Notes: generated by a model from the letters alone, not told the origin. A DNA stretch of 64,000 bases from an uncultured Caulobacterales bacterium (GCA_937928165.1 CALFVT010000015.1:1-64000), one strand, 5' to 3'; positions 19,778 through 29,541 are shown, counted from the stretch's first letter. Translations and numbers: made by a program.

Positions 19778-20679
19778 TTTGTCTGATCACCGCCGAGTAA
19801 TCCTTTAAGCCCCGCAAAAGGATTCGCTTTTTCGGGCGTGCTCGGCTCTTTTGCGCCGCCCTTAGCGTTGTCTTGCTCATTTTTCATCAACAGGCCGTGA
19901 TTTAGCGGCCCCTGCCCTGCCCCAAGTTTTGGCGCTGTGCGGATGGCTTCATAGACAAAATCACGGGCCGATAAAACTGCCTCATCGAGCGGCGTCCCAA
20001 GGGCCATGCTCGCCGCAATCGCGCTCGCAAGGGTGCAGCCTGTGCCGTGTGTATGGCGACTATGAAGGCGCGGGCCGGACATAAGATTGTTCCCATCTTC
20101 GGACACCAACACGTCAAACATCATCTTACTGTCTAAATGCCCGCCTTTCATCAGCGCCGCATAAGCCCCCATATCTAGCAAGATATTCCCCGCTTTTGTC
20201 ATGTCATCGGTATCGTCAATTTTTACCCCCGTTAGGGCTTCCGCCTCAGGAATATTCGGCGTGACCAGATCACAGACGGGCAGCAGCAAGCTCTTCATAG
20301 CTTCTGCCGCGCCGCTATCCAAAAGTTTGTCCCCGCTTGTGGCCACCATGACGGGGTCAAGGATAACAAAGGCATCCACATCATCAACGGCCTTGGCTAC
20401 CGCTTCGATGATGTCTTGATTGCCGAGCATGCCGATTTTGATCACATCCGCGCCAATATCATCCATGACAGATTTAATCTGCGCCGTCACCATCTCCGCC
20501 GGCAGCATATGAACCGCTTGAACCCCCAGTGTATTTTGCGCCGTCACTGCCGTAATCACACTCGCGCTATAAGCTCCATAGGCCGCGCAGGTTTTGATAT
20601 CCGCCTGAACCCCCGCCCCGCCCCCAGAATCGGAGCCAGCGATAATAAGAACGCGGGGGGTTGGGTTTGGGTCTGTCAT
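19774..20679 (-). CDS. thiD: HMP/HMP-P kinase ThiD with a C-terminal extension
   Basis: Phosphorylates hydroxymethylpyrimidine and its phosphate in thiamine synthesis, working downstream of ThiC. The ribokinase-fold motifs are clear: IIAGSDSGGGAGVQAD, TAVTAQNT, ILDPVMVATSG and HTHGTGCTLASAIA. The catalytic core ends near residue 263. About 38 extra, low-complexity residues follow (KNEQDNAKGGAKEP onward), which is unusual for the family. It is unlinked to thiC (17 kb away) and shows no nearby TPP riboswitch. Confidence 0.95.
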   Translation of the reverse strand: MTDPNPTPRVLIIAGSDSGGGAGVQADIKTCAAYGAYSASVITAVTAQNTLGVQAVHMLPAEMVTAQIKSVMDDIGADVIKIGMLGNQDIIEAVAKAVDDVDAFVILDPVMVATSGDKLLDSGAAEAMKSLLLPVCDLVTPNIPEAEALTGVKIDDTDDMTKAGNILLDMGAYAALMKGGHLDSKMMFDVLVSEDGNNLMSGPRLHSRHTHGTGCTLASAIAASMALGTPLDEAVLSARDFVYEAIRTAPKLGAGQGPLNHGLLMKNEQDNAKGGAKEPSTPEKANPFAGLKGLLGGDQTN

Positions 20680-20760
20680 TTTAGGTCCGTAGATTCGCGG
20701 TTAAGCCGCAGCAAGATAGTCTATCATCTATAGCTTATTAAAAATATCTTGAACACAAGA

Positions 20761-20847
20761 TTCCCGCATGCGCGGGAATGGACGGGGTTGTTGGTTTATT
20801 AACAAGCCATCAAATCCCGTGCATCCCCGCGAAGGCGGGGATCTCTT
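20761..20847. repeat. Direct repeat copy 1 (two-hairpin element)
   Basis: An ~86-bp element with two strong hairpins: TTCCCGC-ATGC-GCGGGAA at its start and ATCCCCGC-GAAG-GCGGGGAT at its end. It is nearly the same, in the same orientation, as 21181-21266. It lies 35 bases ahead of the GIY-YIG gene. Confidence 0.85.
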
Positions 20848-20881
20848 GCGAAATACACAGTAAGCAGCGATAAATAGAATT

Positions 20882-21172
20882 ATGTTTTACGTCTACATTA
20901 TCACCAACAAACCACGAGGCACGCTCTATATTGGCCAAACGGATGATATTGTAAAACGCATATGGGAGCATAAAAACAAAACAAAGCAAGGTTTCGCAAC
21001 CAGTTATAACCTAACTATACTTGTCTGGCTTGAAAGTTTCGAGACCCGCGACGCCGCCTTTCAAACTGAACGGCGTATGAAAAAATGGCACCGCGATTGG
21101 AAGATTAATTTAATTGAACAATGCAACCCGAACTGGGAAGATTTAACTGAGACATTAGATATAATTAAATAG
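20882..21172 (+). CDS. GIY-YIG nuclease-superfamily protein
   Basis: A 96-residue stand-alone GIY-YIG domain of the YhbQ/UvrC-N type. The two strands read YVYIITN and TLYIGQTDD, then the arginine in IVKRIWEHK, and FETRDAAFQTERRMKKWHRDWK holds the conserved glutamate. Such small genes are frequently found next to hairpin repeats in Alphaproteobacteria. Here near-identical ~86-bp repeats bracket it exactly, and together they could form a mobile unit. It lies between thiD and folP, which are both on the other strand. Confidence 0.9.
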   Translation: MFYVYIITNKPRGTLYIGQTDDIVKRIWEHKNKTKQGFATSYNLTILVWLESFETRDAAFQTERRMKKWHRDWKINLIEQCNPNWEDLTETLDIIK

Positions 21173-21180
21173 GTTAGAGA

Positions 21181-21266
21181 GTCCCGCATGCGCGGGAATG
21201 GACGGTGTTGTTAGTTTATTAACAGGCCACCAAATTCCGTGCATCCCCGCAAAGCGGGGATCTCTT
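21181..21266. repeat. Direct repeat copy 2 (two-hairpin element)
   Basis: It matches copy 1 with about eight substitutions and a one-base shorter second loop (ATCCCCGC-AAA-GCGGGGAT). It begins 8 bases after the GIY-YIG stop and ends at the folP stop codon. It may therefore also serve as the folP transcription end. Confidence 0.85.
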
Positions 21267-22080
21267 AGGAACTACTATCCGAAATCGCCTCCCATACCTT
21301 CATTGCTTGCGCGGTTTCGCTGACATCGTGAACGCGCAGGATGTCGGCTCCGGCCTGCGCGGACCAAAGGGCGGCTGCGAGGGAGCCGCCGAGGCGGTCA
21401 TCGGCGGCACTGCCGTCAATCTTGCCAATAAATGATTTACGGGACGCCCCCATTAGCACTGGGTAGCCCAGCGCTTTTAGAACCGGAAGCTGCCGCAAAA
21501 GGGCCAGATTATCTTCGAGCCGCTTACCAAATCCAATGCCTGGATCAAGGGTGATATCATCAATTCCCGCGGCTTTCGCTACCTCTACGCGCCGCTGCAA
21601 CCATTGGCAGACTTCGTCCACCACATCTTTATAATGCGGATTAATCTGCATGGTTTCCGGCGAGCCTTTAATATGCATCATGATGACGGGGCAACCCAAA
21701 TCCGCTGCTCGTTCAAGGGAGCTGGGCGCATATGTTAGCGCGGTGACATCATTCCAAATATCGGCCCCCGCTAAGATGGCGGCTTCGGCCACTTGCGGCT
21801 TGCGCGTATCAATGGATAAAACAATATCATCTTCAAAATTACGGCTTTCTTGCCGCAGCGCTTTGATAACGGGAATCGTGCGGCGCAACTCTTCATCCAC
21901 GCTAACTGGTTTTGCGCCGGGACGTGTGCTCTCCCCGCCAATATCTAATATATCTGCGCCCTGTTCGACCAAAGCCAAGCCGCGTTTTACCGCCTTTTCA
22001 AAGCCGTCAAATTGCCCCCCATCGGAGAAACTATCCGGCGTGACATTTAAAATGCCCATGAGTTTAGGTCGTTTGAACAT
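21265..22080 (-). CDS. folP: Dihydropteroate synthase FolP
   Basis: Joins para-aminobenzoate and hydroxymethyl-dihydropterin pyrophosphate in folate synthesis; the sulfonamide target. The motifs MGILNVTPDSFSDGGQF, DIGGESTRPG, DPGIGFGKR and GASRKSFIG are intact in 271 residues. The ATG sits only about 7 bases after the stem of a terminator-like hairpin, and no Shine-Dalgarno is visible. An internal ATG at 22059 (MGILN) has no better site. The gene lies behind ftsH on the same strand. Confidence 0.96.
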   Translation of the reverse strand: MFKRPKLMGILNVTPDSFSDGGQFDGFEKAVKRGLALVEQGADILDIGGESTRPGAKPVSVDEELRRTIPVIKALRQESRNFEDDIVLSIDTRKPQVAEAAILAGADIWNDVTALTYAPSSLERAADLGCPVIMMHIKGSPETMQINPHYKDVVDEVCQWLQRRVEVAKAAGIDDITLDPGIGFGKRLEDNLALLRQLPVLKALGYPVLMGASRKSFIGKIDGSAADDRLGGSLAAALWSAQAGADILRVHDVSETAQAMKVWEAISDSSS

Positions 22081-22085
22081 ATAAA

Positions 22086-22107
22086 AAATGCCCCGCGCGG
22101 GGGCATC
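22086..22107 (-). terminator. Terminator between ftsH and folP
   Basis: On the minus strand ATGCCCCC-GCG-CGGGGCAT (approximate pairing) is followed by TTTTTT, a textbook intrinsic terminator directly after the ftsH stop. The T-run ends almost at the folP start codon, so folP expression would depend on read-through or a promoter hidden in the stem. Confidence 0.8.
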
Positions 22108-22116
22108 TCCTAAGGT

Positions 22117-24033
22117 TTAAGCTTCGGCTGGGCCGCCAATGGCGCTGCCCTTTGGCTTTCGCGTAGTCGGAATAGACGATGTCGGCGCGGCTGGGCCGGA
22201 GCCGTCACCCGGACGTTTCGGCGTTGTGCCGTCCGCCAGTAGCTCTTTAATTTCTTCACCCGAGAGGGTTTCATATTCTAAGAGCGCTTCGGCGAGAGCC
22301 GTCCAGTCTTTCTTCTTCTTTTTCAAAATTTTATGCGCCGTTTCATGAGCGTCCGTGACAAAGCGCTTTATCTCGGTCTCAATCAATTTTGCCGTCTCAG
22401 GCGAGATGGAAGAGCCGCGCCCAATCCCTGGCATGAAGCTTTGCTGATCGGTATCCTTATAGGCAATCGGCCCAACTTCATCGGATAACCCCCATTCGGT
22501 CACCATGGCTGTGGCAATGCGCGTCACATGTTCAATATCTGACGACGCACCAGAGGTGACATGATCATGCCCATATTTAAGCTCTTCGGCGGCCCGCCCG
22601 CCCATAGCCATAGCCATACGGGAGATCATCTCTTGGCGGCTTTGGGAAATCTGGTCACGCTCTGGCAGGTATTGCACCATACCCAGCGCACGGCCGCGCG
22701 GAATAATCGTCGCCTTGTGGATCGGCATAGAGCCCGGCATATTCAAGCCAACAATTGCATGACCCGCTTCGTGATAAGCGGTCAGTTCTTTTTCCTCTAG
22801 GGTCATAGCAAGAGTACGCCGCTCTGCGCCCATGAGGACTTTATCGCGGGCATCGTCAAATTCACGCATAGATATCTTAAGCTTATTACGCCGCGCCGCA
22901 AGCAGCGCCGCTTCATTGACCAAATTCGCCAAGTCTGCGCCGGAAAATCCAGGCGTTCCGCGGGCGATATAATGGGCTTCGACGTCTTTCGCCATAGGCT
23001 TACCGCGCATATGGACTTGGAGAATTTTCTCCCGTCCCTGCACATCCGGGTTCGGTACTTCGATCTGGCGGTCGAAACGGCCCGGACGCAATAGCGCCTT
23101 ATCAAGCACATCAGGGCGGTTCGTCGCCGCAATAATGATAATGCCTTCCGTGCCGTCAAAACCGTCCATTTCAACCAAAAGCTGATTGAGCGTCTGCTCA
23201 CGTTCTTCATGACCGCCGGAGGTGCCAACGCCCCGGTGACGACCTACCGCATCAATTTCGTCAATAAAGATAATGCAAGGCGAATTTTTACGGGCCTCGG
23301 CAAACATATCACGCACACGCGATGCGCCAACGCCAACAAACATTTCAACAAAGTCAGAGCCGGAAATCGTAAAGAACGGCACGCCAGCTTCGCCTGCAAC
23401 GGCGCGGGCCAAAAGTGTTTTACCGGTTCCGGGAGGGCCAACAAGCAAAGCCCCCGTTGGAATTTTTGCACCAAGCCGTTTAAATTTCGTTGGGTCTTGA
23501 AGAAATTCGACCACTTCTTTGAGGTCTTCTTTCGCCGCTTCAACGCCGGCCACATCATCAAATGTGCGCGTACCATTAGCTTCGGTGAGAAGCTTCGCGC
23601 GAGATTTGCCGAAATTCATCGCCCCGCCGCGTCCCCCGCCTTGCATACTGCGCATAAACATAATGGAAATACCAATAATCAATACAAGCGGTAAAAAGCT
23701 CCAGACCGCGTTCATCAAGGCGCTTTGGCGCTTGACCTTAGCATATTCAACCGCCACATCGGCGTCTTCCATTTTCGTGCCAATATCGCCTTGGATGCGT
23801 GATATATTCGCCTCAAATAACTCACCTGAGCTCGTTTTACCTGTTGCAAGCCCAGCCGCCTCATCAAGCGTAATTTCGGAAATACTTCCCGCTTCTGCGC
23901 GGTCAATAAGTTCTGAATAGGTCAGGTTCTCAATAGTCTTATTTTCCATCGACCCTTGGGATATTGTCAACATTACTGCGAACATCGTTAAGATAAGAGC
24001 CCAAATCGCAAAATTTTTCATATTTATATTCAT
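22117..24033 (-). CDS. ftsH: ATP-dependent zinc metalloprotease FtsH
   Basis: A membrane-anchored AAA+ protease that removes damaged membrane proteins and short-lived regulators. Two N-terminal helices (residues 5-24 and about 110-130) flank a periplasmic domain. The AAA module has Walker A GPPGTGKT, Walker [12 protein letters not shown] and the second-region-of-homology arginine in RPGRFDRQ. The zinc site is HEAGH. At 638 residues it is a normal length, with a Pro/Gly-rich tail. The 259-base gap upstream probably holds its promoter. Confidence 0.98.
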   Translation of the reverse strand: MNINMKNFAIWALILTMFAVMLTISQGSMENKTIENLTYSELIDRAEAGSISEITLDEAAGLATGKTSSGELFEANISRIQGDIGTKMEDADVAVEYAKVKRQSALMNAVWSFLPLVLIIGISIMFMRSMQGGGRGGAMNFGKSRAKLLTEANGTRTFDDVAGVEAAKEDLKEVVEFLQDPTKFKRLGAKIPTGALLVGPPGTGKTLLARAVAGEAGVPFFTISGSDFVEMFVGVGASRVRDMFAEARKNSPCIIFIDEIDAVGRHRGVGTSGGHEEREQTLNQLLVEMDGFDGTEGIIIIAATNRPDVLDKALLRPGRFDRQIEVPNPDVQGREKILQVHMRGKPMAKDVEAHYIARGTPGFSGADLANLVNEAALLAARRNKLKISMREFDDARDKVLMGAERRTLAMTLEEKELTAYHEAGHAIVGLNMPGSMPIHKATIIPRGRALGMVQYLPERDQISQSRQEMISRMAMAMGGRAAEELKYGHDHVTSGASSDIEHVTRIATAMVTEWGLSDEVGPIAYKDTDQQSFMPGIGRGSSISPETAKLIETEIKRFVTDAHETAHKILKKKKKDWTALAEALLEYETLSGEEIKELLADGTTPKRPGDGSGPAAPTSSIPTTRKPKGSAIGGPAEA

Positions 24034-24292
24034 CTTGGGGGGTCCTTACAAATTCAACGCCCATGGTTTTGTCTTAATCTGGCTTTGTCTTAATATAGGT
24101 CAGACTCTGCAAAACATAAGCCCAAAGCTGATAAAAACTTATATTTATTTCAATCTACCGCAATATATACGTATGCCGCGCCGCATTAGAGCGGTCAAAT
24201 CACTGTAAATTGTGGTTTCGATCATTAAAATTCGTTTCTACCTATCATGATGATAGAGGAATCACAGCCGCCGCCACGAAAGCTTTAAAATA

Positions 24293-25588
24293 TTACAAGC
24301 TTTCATCCGTTAAAGAGCGGGTCAGCCGCGCTTTATAAAGCGGCTTAACATCAACCTCTGCGCTTAAATGAGGGCCAAGACACATCATATCATTGGCCGC
24401 CGACATAACCAAAGGCAGGCTTGGTCGGGCTGGCTTTGGGACAGATTTCATCTGCGGGAATTTATTTAACGCCGTATCAATATAGCCCCAAGCAGGCTGC
24501 ACACTCACATCCGTCATAGACTTGTTATGAATTTCATAACGCCCATCCCAAATATGCCGCCCTGCTGCCAAAACTTCCGCCCCGATAGGGGCACGGCCCC
24601 CGCGCCGCCCTTTGGCCATAGCTGGATCACGTACAAAGAGATAATCGTCGTTTTCACGGATAATTTGCACCCCACCCAAAGTCGCCGCTTTGAAGTCCAA
24701 AGCCCCCATATAGCGACGTAATCGCTGCAAAGCCGCAGCATCGATCATAGTCCCTTGCCCGCTTATCGCGCGGATAAGATGAAACAAAGCGCGGCGGGGC
24801 GGCAGAGCTTTAACGTGGGCATAGCCTTGCGGTGAAACTTCGGCCCGCCTTATTATCCATTTTAATATATCCGCGTTTTCTTGGCGGCGGCCAATATGCA
24901 AGACTTCGGCCGTATCCAAAAATATTTGCCTTAAGCCAGGACGGGTTTGGAGATAGTCTCTGGCGCGGATACGGGCGAAATCTCGGTTTTCATTACTCGG
25001 GTCTTCGGCCCACATAAGACCGCAATCTTGATTATAACGGCGTAAATCCTCTCGGCTTTGCCCCAAAAGTGGGCGCAGTAAACTCACCCCCGCAAGCTGC
25101 GGCCAGACAGGGGCATAAACCAACGGAGCCATACCCGCCGCGCCGCGCCAATCACTACCCCGCTCATAGCGCATAAGGCAGGTTTCCGCTTGGTCATCAG
25201 CCGTATGACCGGTGAGTAAATGATCCAAACCGCGTGCGCGCATCGCCGCCCCAATTAAACCATATCTCGCCCGCCGCGCTTTGGCCTGCATCCCCGATGT
25301 TATCGGCCCTGTTTGCCATGTCAATATATCGACCTGAAAGCCCCATTTGCGCGCGCGGCTTTGCGCGGCTTTGGCTTCTAGTCCCGCGCCGCGCCGAAGA
25401 TTATGATTAACAATGAAAACATGAATAAAAGGCGCATATGTCCGCAGGCCGTAAAGCAAAGCCGTACTATCCCCGCCTCCTGAAAACCCAACCGCTAATT
25501 TAGCCGTCTTTATAGACATGCCGCCGGGCAATAGATGCAATAAAGCCGCCTCTAGGGCGGCTTCAAATTTAGGCGGGTGCATAATCAC
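24293..25588 (-). CDS. tilS: tRNA(Ile)-lysidine synthetase TilS
   Basis: Modifies C34 of tRNA-Ile(CAU) to lysidine so that it reads AUA. The N-terminal ATP-binding PP-loop SGGGDSTALLYGL is clear, and HTADDQAET and RYERGSDWRGAAGM follow as expected. At 431 residues it includes the C-terminal domain. It lies 10 bases downstream of cpoB on the same strand, the usual order after the Tol-Pal genes. Confidence 0.94.
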   Translation of the reverse strand: MIMHPPKFEAALEAALLHLLPGGMSIKTAKLAVGFSGGGDSTALLYGLRTYAPFIHVFIVNHNLRRGAGLEAKAAQSRARKWGFQVDILTWQTGPITSGMQAKARRARYGLIGAAMRARGLDHLLTGHTADDQAETCLMRYERGSDWRGAAGMAPLVYAPVWPQLAGVSLLRPLLGQSREDLRRYNQDCGLMWAEDPSNENRDFARIRARDYLQTRPGLRQIFLDTAEVLHIGRRQENADILKWIIRRAEVSPQGYAHVKALPPRRALFHLIRAISGQGTMIDAAALQRLRRYMGALDFKAATLGGVQIIRENDDYLFVRDPAMAKGRRGGRAPIGAEVLAAGRHIWDGRYEIHNKSMTDVSVQPAWGYIDTALNKFPQMKSVPKPARPSLPLVMSAANDMMCLGPHLSAEVDVKPLYKARLTRSLTDESL

Positions 25589-25598
25589 CTACCCTGAC

Positions 25599-26498
25599 TT
25601 AGCAACCTGTTCGCGTGATTTCCACTTGGCGTCTATTCCGCAGCGCCTCTGATGCACCGGGATATTGCGCCGTAAAACTATCAAGGGTTTGGCAGGCCTG
25701 TGCCTTATTTCCAAGCTCCCGTAAGCTCGCGCCGAGCTTAATCATGGCTTCAGGCGCTTTGGCCCCGTCGCGGTCTTTACGCATGGACGCAATATAGGCA
25801 TCCGCCGCATCCGCATAGCCGCCTTTGACAAAGAAGGTCTCCCCAAGCCAGAAACTCACCTCTCCTGCATCCGGTGCATCGGGGCTTAGAGTGAGGTATT
25901 GTTGGAACAAGGTCTGCGCCGTAGAGAAATCCCCTTCTGCTAGTTTTGCTTTTCCTTGGTCAGGCAATCCCGAAATATCATTTCCCGCAGTAGAGTTCGG
26001 CGGAAGATTAAGCGGTAACTCGCGGGTGGTTGGCGGGCCAGCAATCGCGGCTGGCTGATTAGGGTCAACATAATCAGCTGGGCTGCCGGCTACGTCACCG
26101 CCGCCGTAAACACGCGGGGCATAGGACTGAACCGCGCCGCCTTGCTGCGCCACAAGCTCGACAGCATCGAGGTGAATTTTAAATTTCGTTGAAAGCTCTT
26201 GTTGCTCACGAATATCTTCGGCCAAGGCCTTAACTTCTGCACGTAAGTTATCTCGCTCAAACCGCAGACGTTCAATTTCTCCCGTCAAATTACGGTTCGC
26301 CGCTTCGATACTATCCATGCGCGCCATGAGCGCTTCGGCGGCAGGGTCCCCTGTCAATAACCGCGCTTCTAAGCGGTCAATACGGGCCGCCATGACAGCG
26401 TTTTGAGCGGCAAGTTCCTTTTTGCTTTGAGCATAAGATTCGGGCGCCATAAAAGCCGCCGCAGTGAGCAGAATGAAACTTAAGATAACAGCGCGCAT
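25599..26498 (-). CDS. cpoB: Cell division coordinator CpoB (YbgF)
   Basis: A periplasmic protein linking Tol-Pal to septal peptidoglycan synthesis. A signal peptide (MRAVILSFILLTAAAFMAP) is followed by a coiled coil at about residues 25-110 (heptads such as IDRLEARLL and IERLRFERDNLRAEV), a Pro/Gly-rich linker, and C-terminal TPR repeats (AQTLFQQYLTLSPDAPDAGE, FFVKGGYADAADAY, SLRELGNKAQACQTL). This order is standard for YbgF/CpoB. It closes the Tol-Pal cluster. Confidence 0.93.
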   Translation of the reverse strand: MRAVILSFILLTAAAFMAPESYAQSKKELAAQNAVMAARIDRLEARLLTGDPAAEALMARMDSIEAANRNLTGEIERLRFERDNLRAEVKALAEDIREQQELSTKFKIHLDAVELVAQQGGAVQSYAPRVYGGGDVAGSPADYVDPNQPAAIAGPPTTRELPLNLPPNSTAGNDISGLPDQGKAKLAEGDFSTAQTLFQQYLTLSPDAPDAGEVSFWLGETFFVKGGYADAADAYIASMRKDRDGAKAPEAMIKLGASLRELGNKAQACQTLDSFTAQYPGASEALRNRRQVEITRTGC

Positions 26499-26604
26499 AA
26501 GGCTCTCCGGTAATCACAAAAAAGGGCTAGGCCCAAACCTAACCCATCATAGATTTCACTTTAGCGCGCGTCACATTAAAACGCAGTTAATAAGCTCTTA
26601 AAAC

Positions 26605-27177
26605 TTAGCCGATTGTATTTTGAATATTCACATTGGTATGGCCATTACGGTTACGCGACCAAGAAAACTCATCAGAGCCCCCTTCAATCGGACGCTCTTT
26701 ACCGTAGGACACAGTCGTCAGACGGCTCGGCGCGACCCCTTGGCTAACAAGGAAGGCTTTCACGCTATTGGCCCGGCGCGCAGCTAATGCCAGATTATAT
26801 TCGCGGGTTCCGCGCTCATCGGCATTGCCTTCGATCACGGCGGTGACATTGCTGTAATTATTCAGCCAGTTCGCTTGGCGGCGCAAAACGTCACGGGCTT
26901 CATTGGTCAATGCGTTCTGATCATAGCCAAAATAAACCCGTGCATCTCCGCCAGACTGATAAACAAAGTCTTGAAGGGAGCCCGGTGTTGGCGGGACAAA
27001 GGCCGGACGCTGCGGCTGCGCGGCAACCGTCGGCGGCGGCGGCGGCGGCGCAGCCTCAAAAACTTCCGGCTGCACAGTGGCGACCGGTGTGGTCTCTTGT
27101 ATAGGCTCAGGCTTTGTTGCGCAGGCGGATACTAACACGGCAGCAACGCTAAACGTTAGAATGGCTCTCAAAGTCAT
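26605..27177 (-). CDS. pal: Peptidoglycan-associated lipoprotein Pal
   Basis: An outer-membrane lipoprotein (lipobox LVSAC) whose C-terminal OmpA-like domain binds peptidoglycan. The binding motif GNADERGTREYNLALAARRA is present, followed by RLTTVSYGKERP. A proline-rich linker (APPPPPPTV) separates lipid anchor and domain. The end of the domain reads WSRNRNGHTNVNI where most Pals have NRRAV, a small departure. It lies between tolB and cpoB. Confidence 0.96.
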   Translation of the reverse strand: MTLRAILTFSVAAVLVSACATKPEPIQETTPVATVQPEVFEAAPPPPPPTVAAQPQRPAFVPPTPGSLQDFVYQSGGDARVYFGYDQNALTNEARDVLRRQANWLNNYSNVTAVIEGNADERGTREYNLALAARRANSVKAFLVSQGVAPSRLTTVSYGKERPIEGGSDEFSWSRNRNGHTNVNIQNTIG

Positions 27178-27337
27178 AAAAATCTCTCTGTCTCTCTTTT
27201 TTGCATTTTACTTATGCAGCCCGTATTTTTTCAATCAAGTCCGTTCTCTTCACTTTTATGAGAAAATGGTCAGAATAAGGCAAAACCAATTAATTTTATC
27301 AATTATGACCAAGGATTAATTTTTAGGCTTATTATTT

Positions 27338-28672
27338 TTAAGGCAGTAAAGGCGACCATGCGGGATCAGAGGCTTTACCGGGCGTGTTGACTTTCCGCAG
27401 GTTACGCCCGGTTAAATCAACCGACCAAACCTCAGAGCTCCCATTTCGCCCGCGGCTTTCTTTGCTAAATAAAATAACCCGTCCATTAGGTGACCACGTC
27501 GGGCCCTCAACTAAGAATCCATTGGTTAATTGCCGCTCACCACTGCCGTCAGGTTTGATAACGCCGATTGAGAATGTCCCGCCTTCACTTTTTGTAAAGG
27601 CAATTAAATCACCACGCGGCGACCACACGGGCGCAGAATAGCGCCCCGTCCCAAAGGTAATACGTTTAACGCCGCTGCCGTCTGATTTCATCGTATAGAG
27701 CTGCGGAGAGCCACCGCGGTCAGAGTTAAAAACAATGTTTTTACCATCCGGCGAGAAACTGGCAGAGACATCAATGGCCGGATCAGACGTCAGGCGCGAG
27801 GTTGAACGGCTCTCTAGATCCATTAAATAGATATCGCTATTGCCGCGTTGCACCATAGATAATAAAAAAGAGCGTCCATCTGGCGCAAAGCGCGGCGCAA
27901 ATGTCATGCCCGGGAAATTGCCTAAAAGCTCGCGGCGTCCCGTTTCTATATCTAAAAGATAAATTTGCGGTACCGTGTTTTCATAGGACATAAAGGTGAT
28001 TTTTTGCGAATTAGGCGAGAAACGCGGCGTCAAAACAATATCAGAGCCCGTCAGCAGATATTGCGGATTAGCCCCGTCTTGATCCATAATCGTCAGGCGC
28101 TTTTTACGGTTTGTTTTTGGCCCTTTTTCGTCAATAAAAACAATACGGCTATCAAAGTAGCCTGTCTCACCGGTGAGCGCTTCGTAAATAGCATCAGCGG
28201 CTTTGTGGGATATCCGCCGAATATTATCAGGGGTTGTCGCAAAGCGAAGTCCAGCGAGTTGTTTTTCACCGAAAATATCCCAGAGCCGAAACTCGACTCG
28301 CAAGCGCGTGTCTGATTCGCGAATAATTCGCCCCGACACGAGAGCTTCGGCTTTAATAACGCGCCATTCGCTAAAATTAGGCTCATAATCAATATTAGTT
28401 TGGGTTTCAATAAAAGAGGCTGGATCGAGCGGGTTAAAGAGGCCGGAGCGCTCAAGGTCAGCGCGCACAATTTGCGCCACCTGCGCGCCAATTTCTGCCA
28501 CCCGCGCATCTTCTGCGAGGAAATCCGGCACCGCAATCGGCAAAGGCTCTAAATTACCTTTTGTAATATCAATCGTCAGCTGCGCCGCCGCGCCGCCAGC
28601 ACTTAGCATCATAACGCCTAGCCAGATCAGCATGGACAGAAATTTTCTCGAAACATAAGATGTCATTGTCAT
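27338..28672 (-). CDS. tolB: Tol-Pal translocation protein TolB
   Basis: A periplasmic beta-propeller protein that binds Pal and is released by TolA. A signal peptide precedes an N-terminal domain (LTIDITKGNLEPLPIAVPDF) and then propeller repeats with the recurring SPDGK and WSP signatures (RFSPNSQKITFMSYE, SFSPDGKNIVFNSDRGG, WSPRGDLIAFTK, WSPNGRVILFSKE). 444 residues, normal. It starts 4 bases after the tolA stop. Confidence 0.97.
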   Translation of the reverse strand: MTMTSYVSRKFLSMLIWLGVMMLSAGGAAAQLTIDITKGNLEPLPIAVPDFLAEDARVAEIGAQVAQIVRADLERSGLFNPLDPASFIETQTNIDYEPNFSEWRVIKAEALVSGRIIRESDTRLRVEFRLWDIFGEKQLAGLRFATTPDNIRRISHKAADAIYEALTGETGYFDSRIVFIDEKGPKTNRKKRLTIMDQDGANPQYLLTGSDIVLTPRFSPNSQKITFMSYENTVPQIYLLDIETGRRELLGNFPGMTFAPRFAPDGRSFLLSMVQRGNSDIYLMDLESRSTSRLTSDPAIDVSASFSPDGKNIVFNSDRGGSPQLYTMKSDGSGVKRITFGTGRYSAPVWSPRGDLIAFTKSEGGTFSIGVIKPDGSGERQLTNGFLVEGPTWSPNGRVILFSKESRGRNGSSEVWSVDLTGRNLRKVNTPGKASDPAWSPLLP

Positions 28673-28676
28673 ATCT

Positions 28677-29534
28677 CTATTGGCTAAGGATCGGGCGGAA
28701 GGTCAAAGTCATGTGTTTCCAGCTATCATAGTCTTCAACCGGTAAAAAGTCATAGGGCGCACATTTTGACACAGCGCGCAAGGCATTATCTGCGGCCACT
28801 TTCATATAAGGGTTGGGGGAGCCGTAAATGGCTCCAGCATTTTTCAAATTAACCGACGCGATATGTCCGTCCCGGTGTAATTTTACCTCGACGGGGATTA
28901 TCAAGCTCTCCGGGTCTTTGGCATCTGCTGGAATACGCCAGCATTTATACATGGCCGCACGTAAAGCATCGATTTGTGATAAGGCAAGGCCGTCCCCCGC
29001 GCCCGCACCGCGCCGCGCCGCATCGGCAAAAGCATAAAGGGTTTCCTCTGATTGCAGAACTTTTTGCTGATTGGCTTCGGGTTGGCTATCACGGGAGCGG
29101 TCAATGAGCGCAGATAAATCATCGAGGCTGAAACTTGGCGTCTCCGGCGCTTCGACCAAGTTCTCGGGCGTGTCTTCAGGCAACTCGTCCGGCGTTTTCG
29201 TCTCAGGCGATATATCAACACTTGGCTCTGCGGCGGTCTCAACGGGCACGTCTTTAACCGGTTCTGGTAGCGTTTCAGCCTGTTTAGAGGCCTCATCTTT
29301 GACGTCAGCATTATCTAAAGGCGTTTCCGCCGCTGGAATGTCAATCTCTCGCTCCGCCTCGGGTTCACGGCGCTTCACCGCCGCTTTTACATTTGTTTCT
29401 TTCGAAATATCTATAATATCAACCGGGACAATCAGATTATCTTCGGGAATATAAGGGGTCTCATTAAACAAAAAAATGCCGCCCCCTAAAAAGGCCGCGT
29501 GCAACGTAAAAGATATGGGTATGCCAAATTTCAT
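28677..29534 (-). CDS. tolA: TolA-like energy-transducing protein
   Basis: An inner-membrane protein that carries proton-motive force from TolQR to TolB/Pal. One N-terminal helix (ISFTLHAAFLGGGIFLF) is followed by a long Glu/Pro-rich periplasmic spacer (about residues 50-150) and a folded C-terminal TolA/TonB-like domain (LRAAMYKCWRIPADAKDPESL, ALRAVSKCAPYDFLP) with two cysteines. Position between tolR and tolB confirms the role. Confidence 0.93.
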   Translation of the reverse strand: MKFGIPISFTLHAAFLGGGIFLFNETPYIPEDNLIVPVDIIDISKETNVKAAVKRREPEAEREIDIPAAETPLDNADVKDEASKQAETLPEPVKDVPVETAAEPSVDISPETKTPDELPEDTPENLVEAPETPSFSLDDLSALIDRSRDSQPEANQQKVLQSEETLYAFADAARRGAGAGDGLALSQIDALRAAMYKCWRIPADAKDPESLIIPVEVKLHRDGHIASVNLKNAGAIYGSPNPYMKVAADNALRAVSKCAPYDFLPVEDYDSWKHMTLTFRPILSQ

Positions 29535-29541
29535 AACTCCT

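Noticed and set aside
20761-21266. Two-repeat CRISPR or classical insertion sequence
   Set aside because: Only two copies, 420 bases apart, with a GIY-YIG gene between; no transposase and no terminal inverted repeats.
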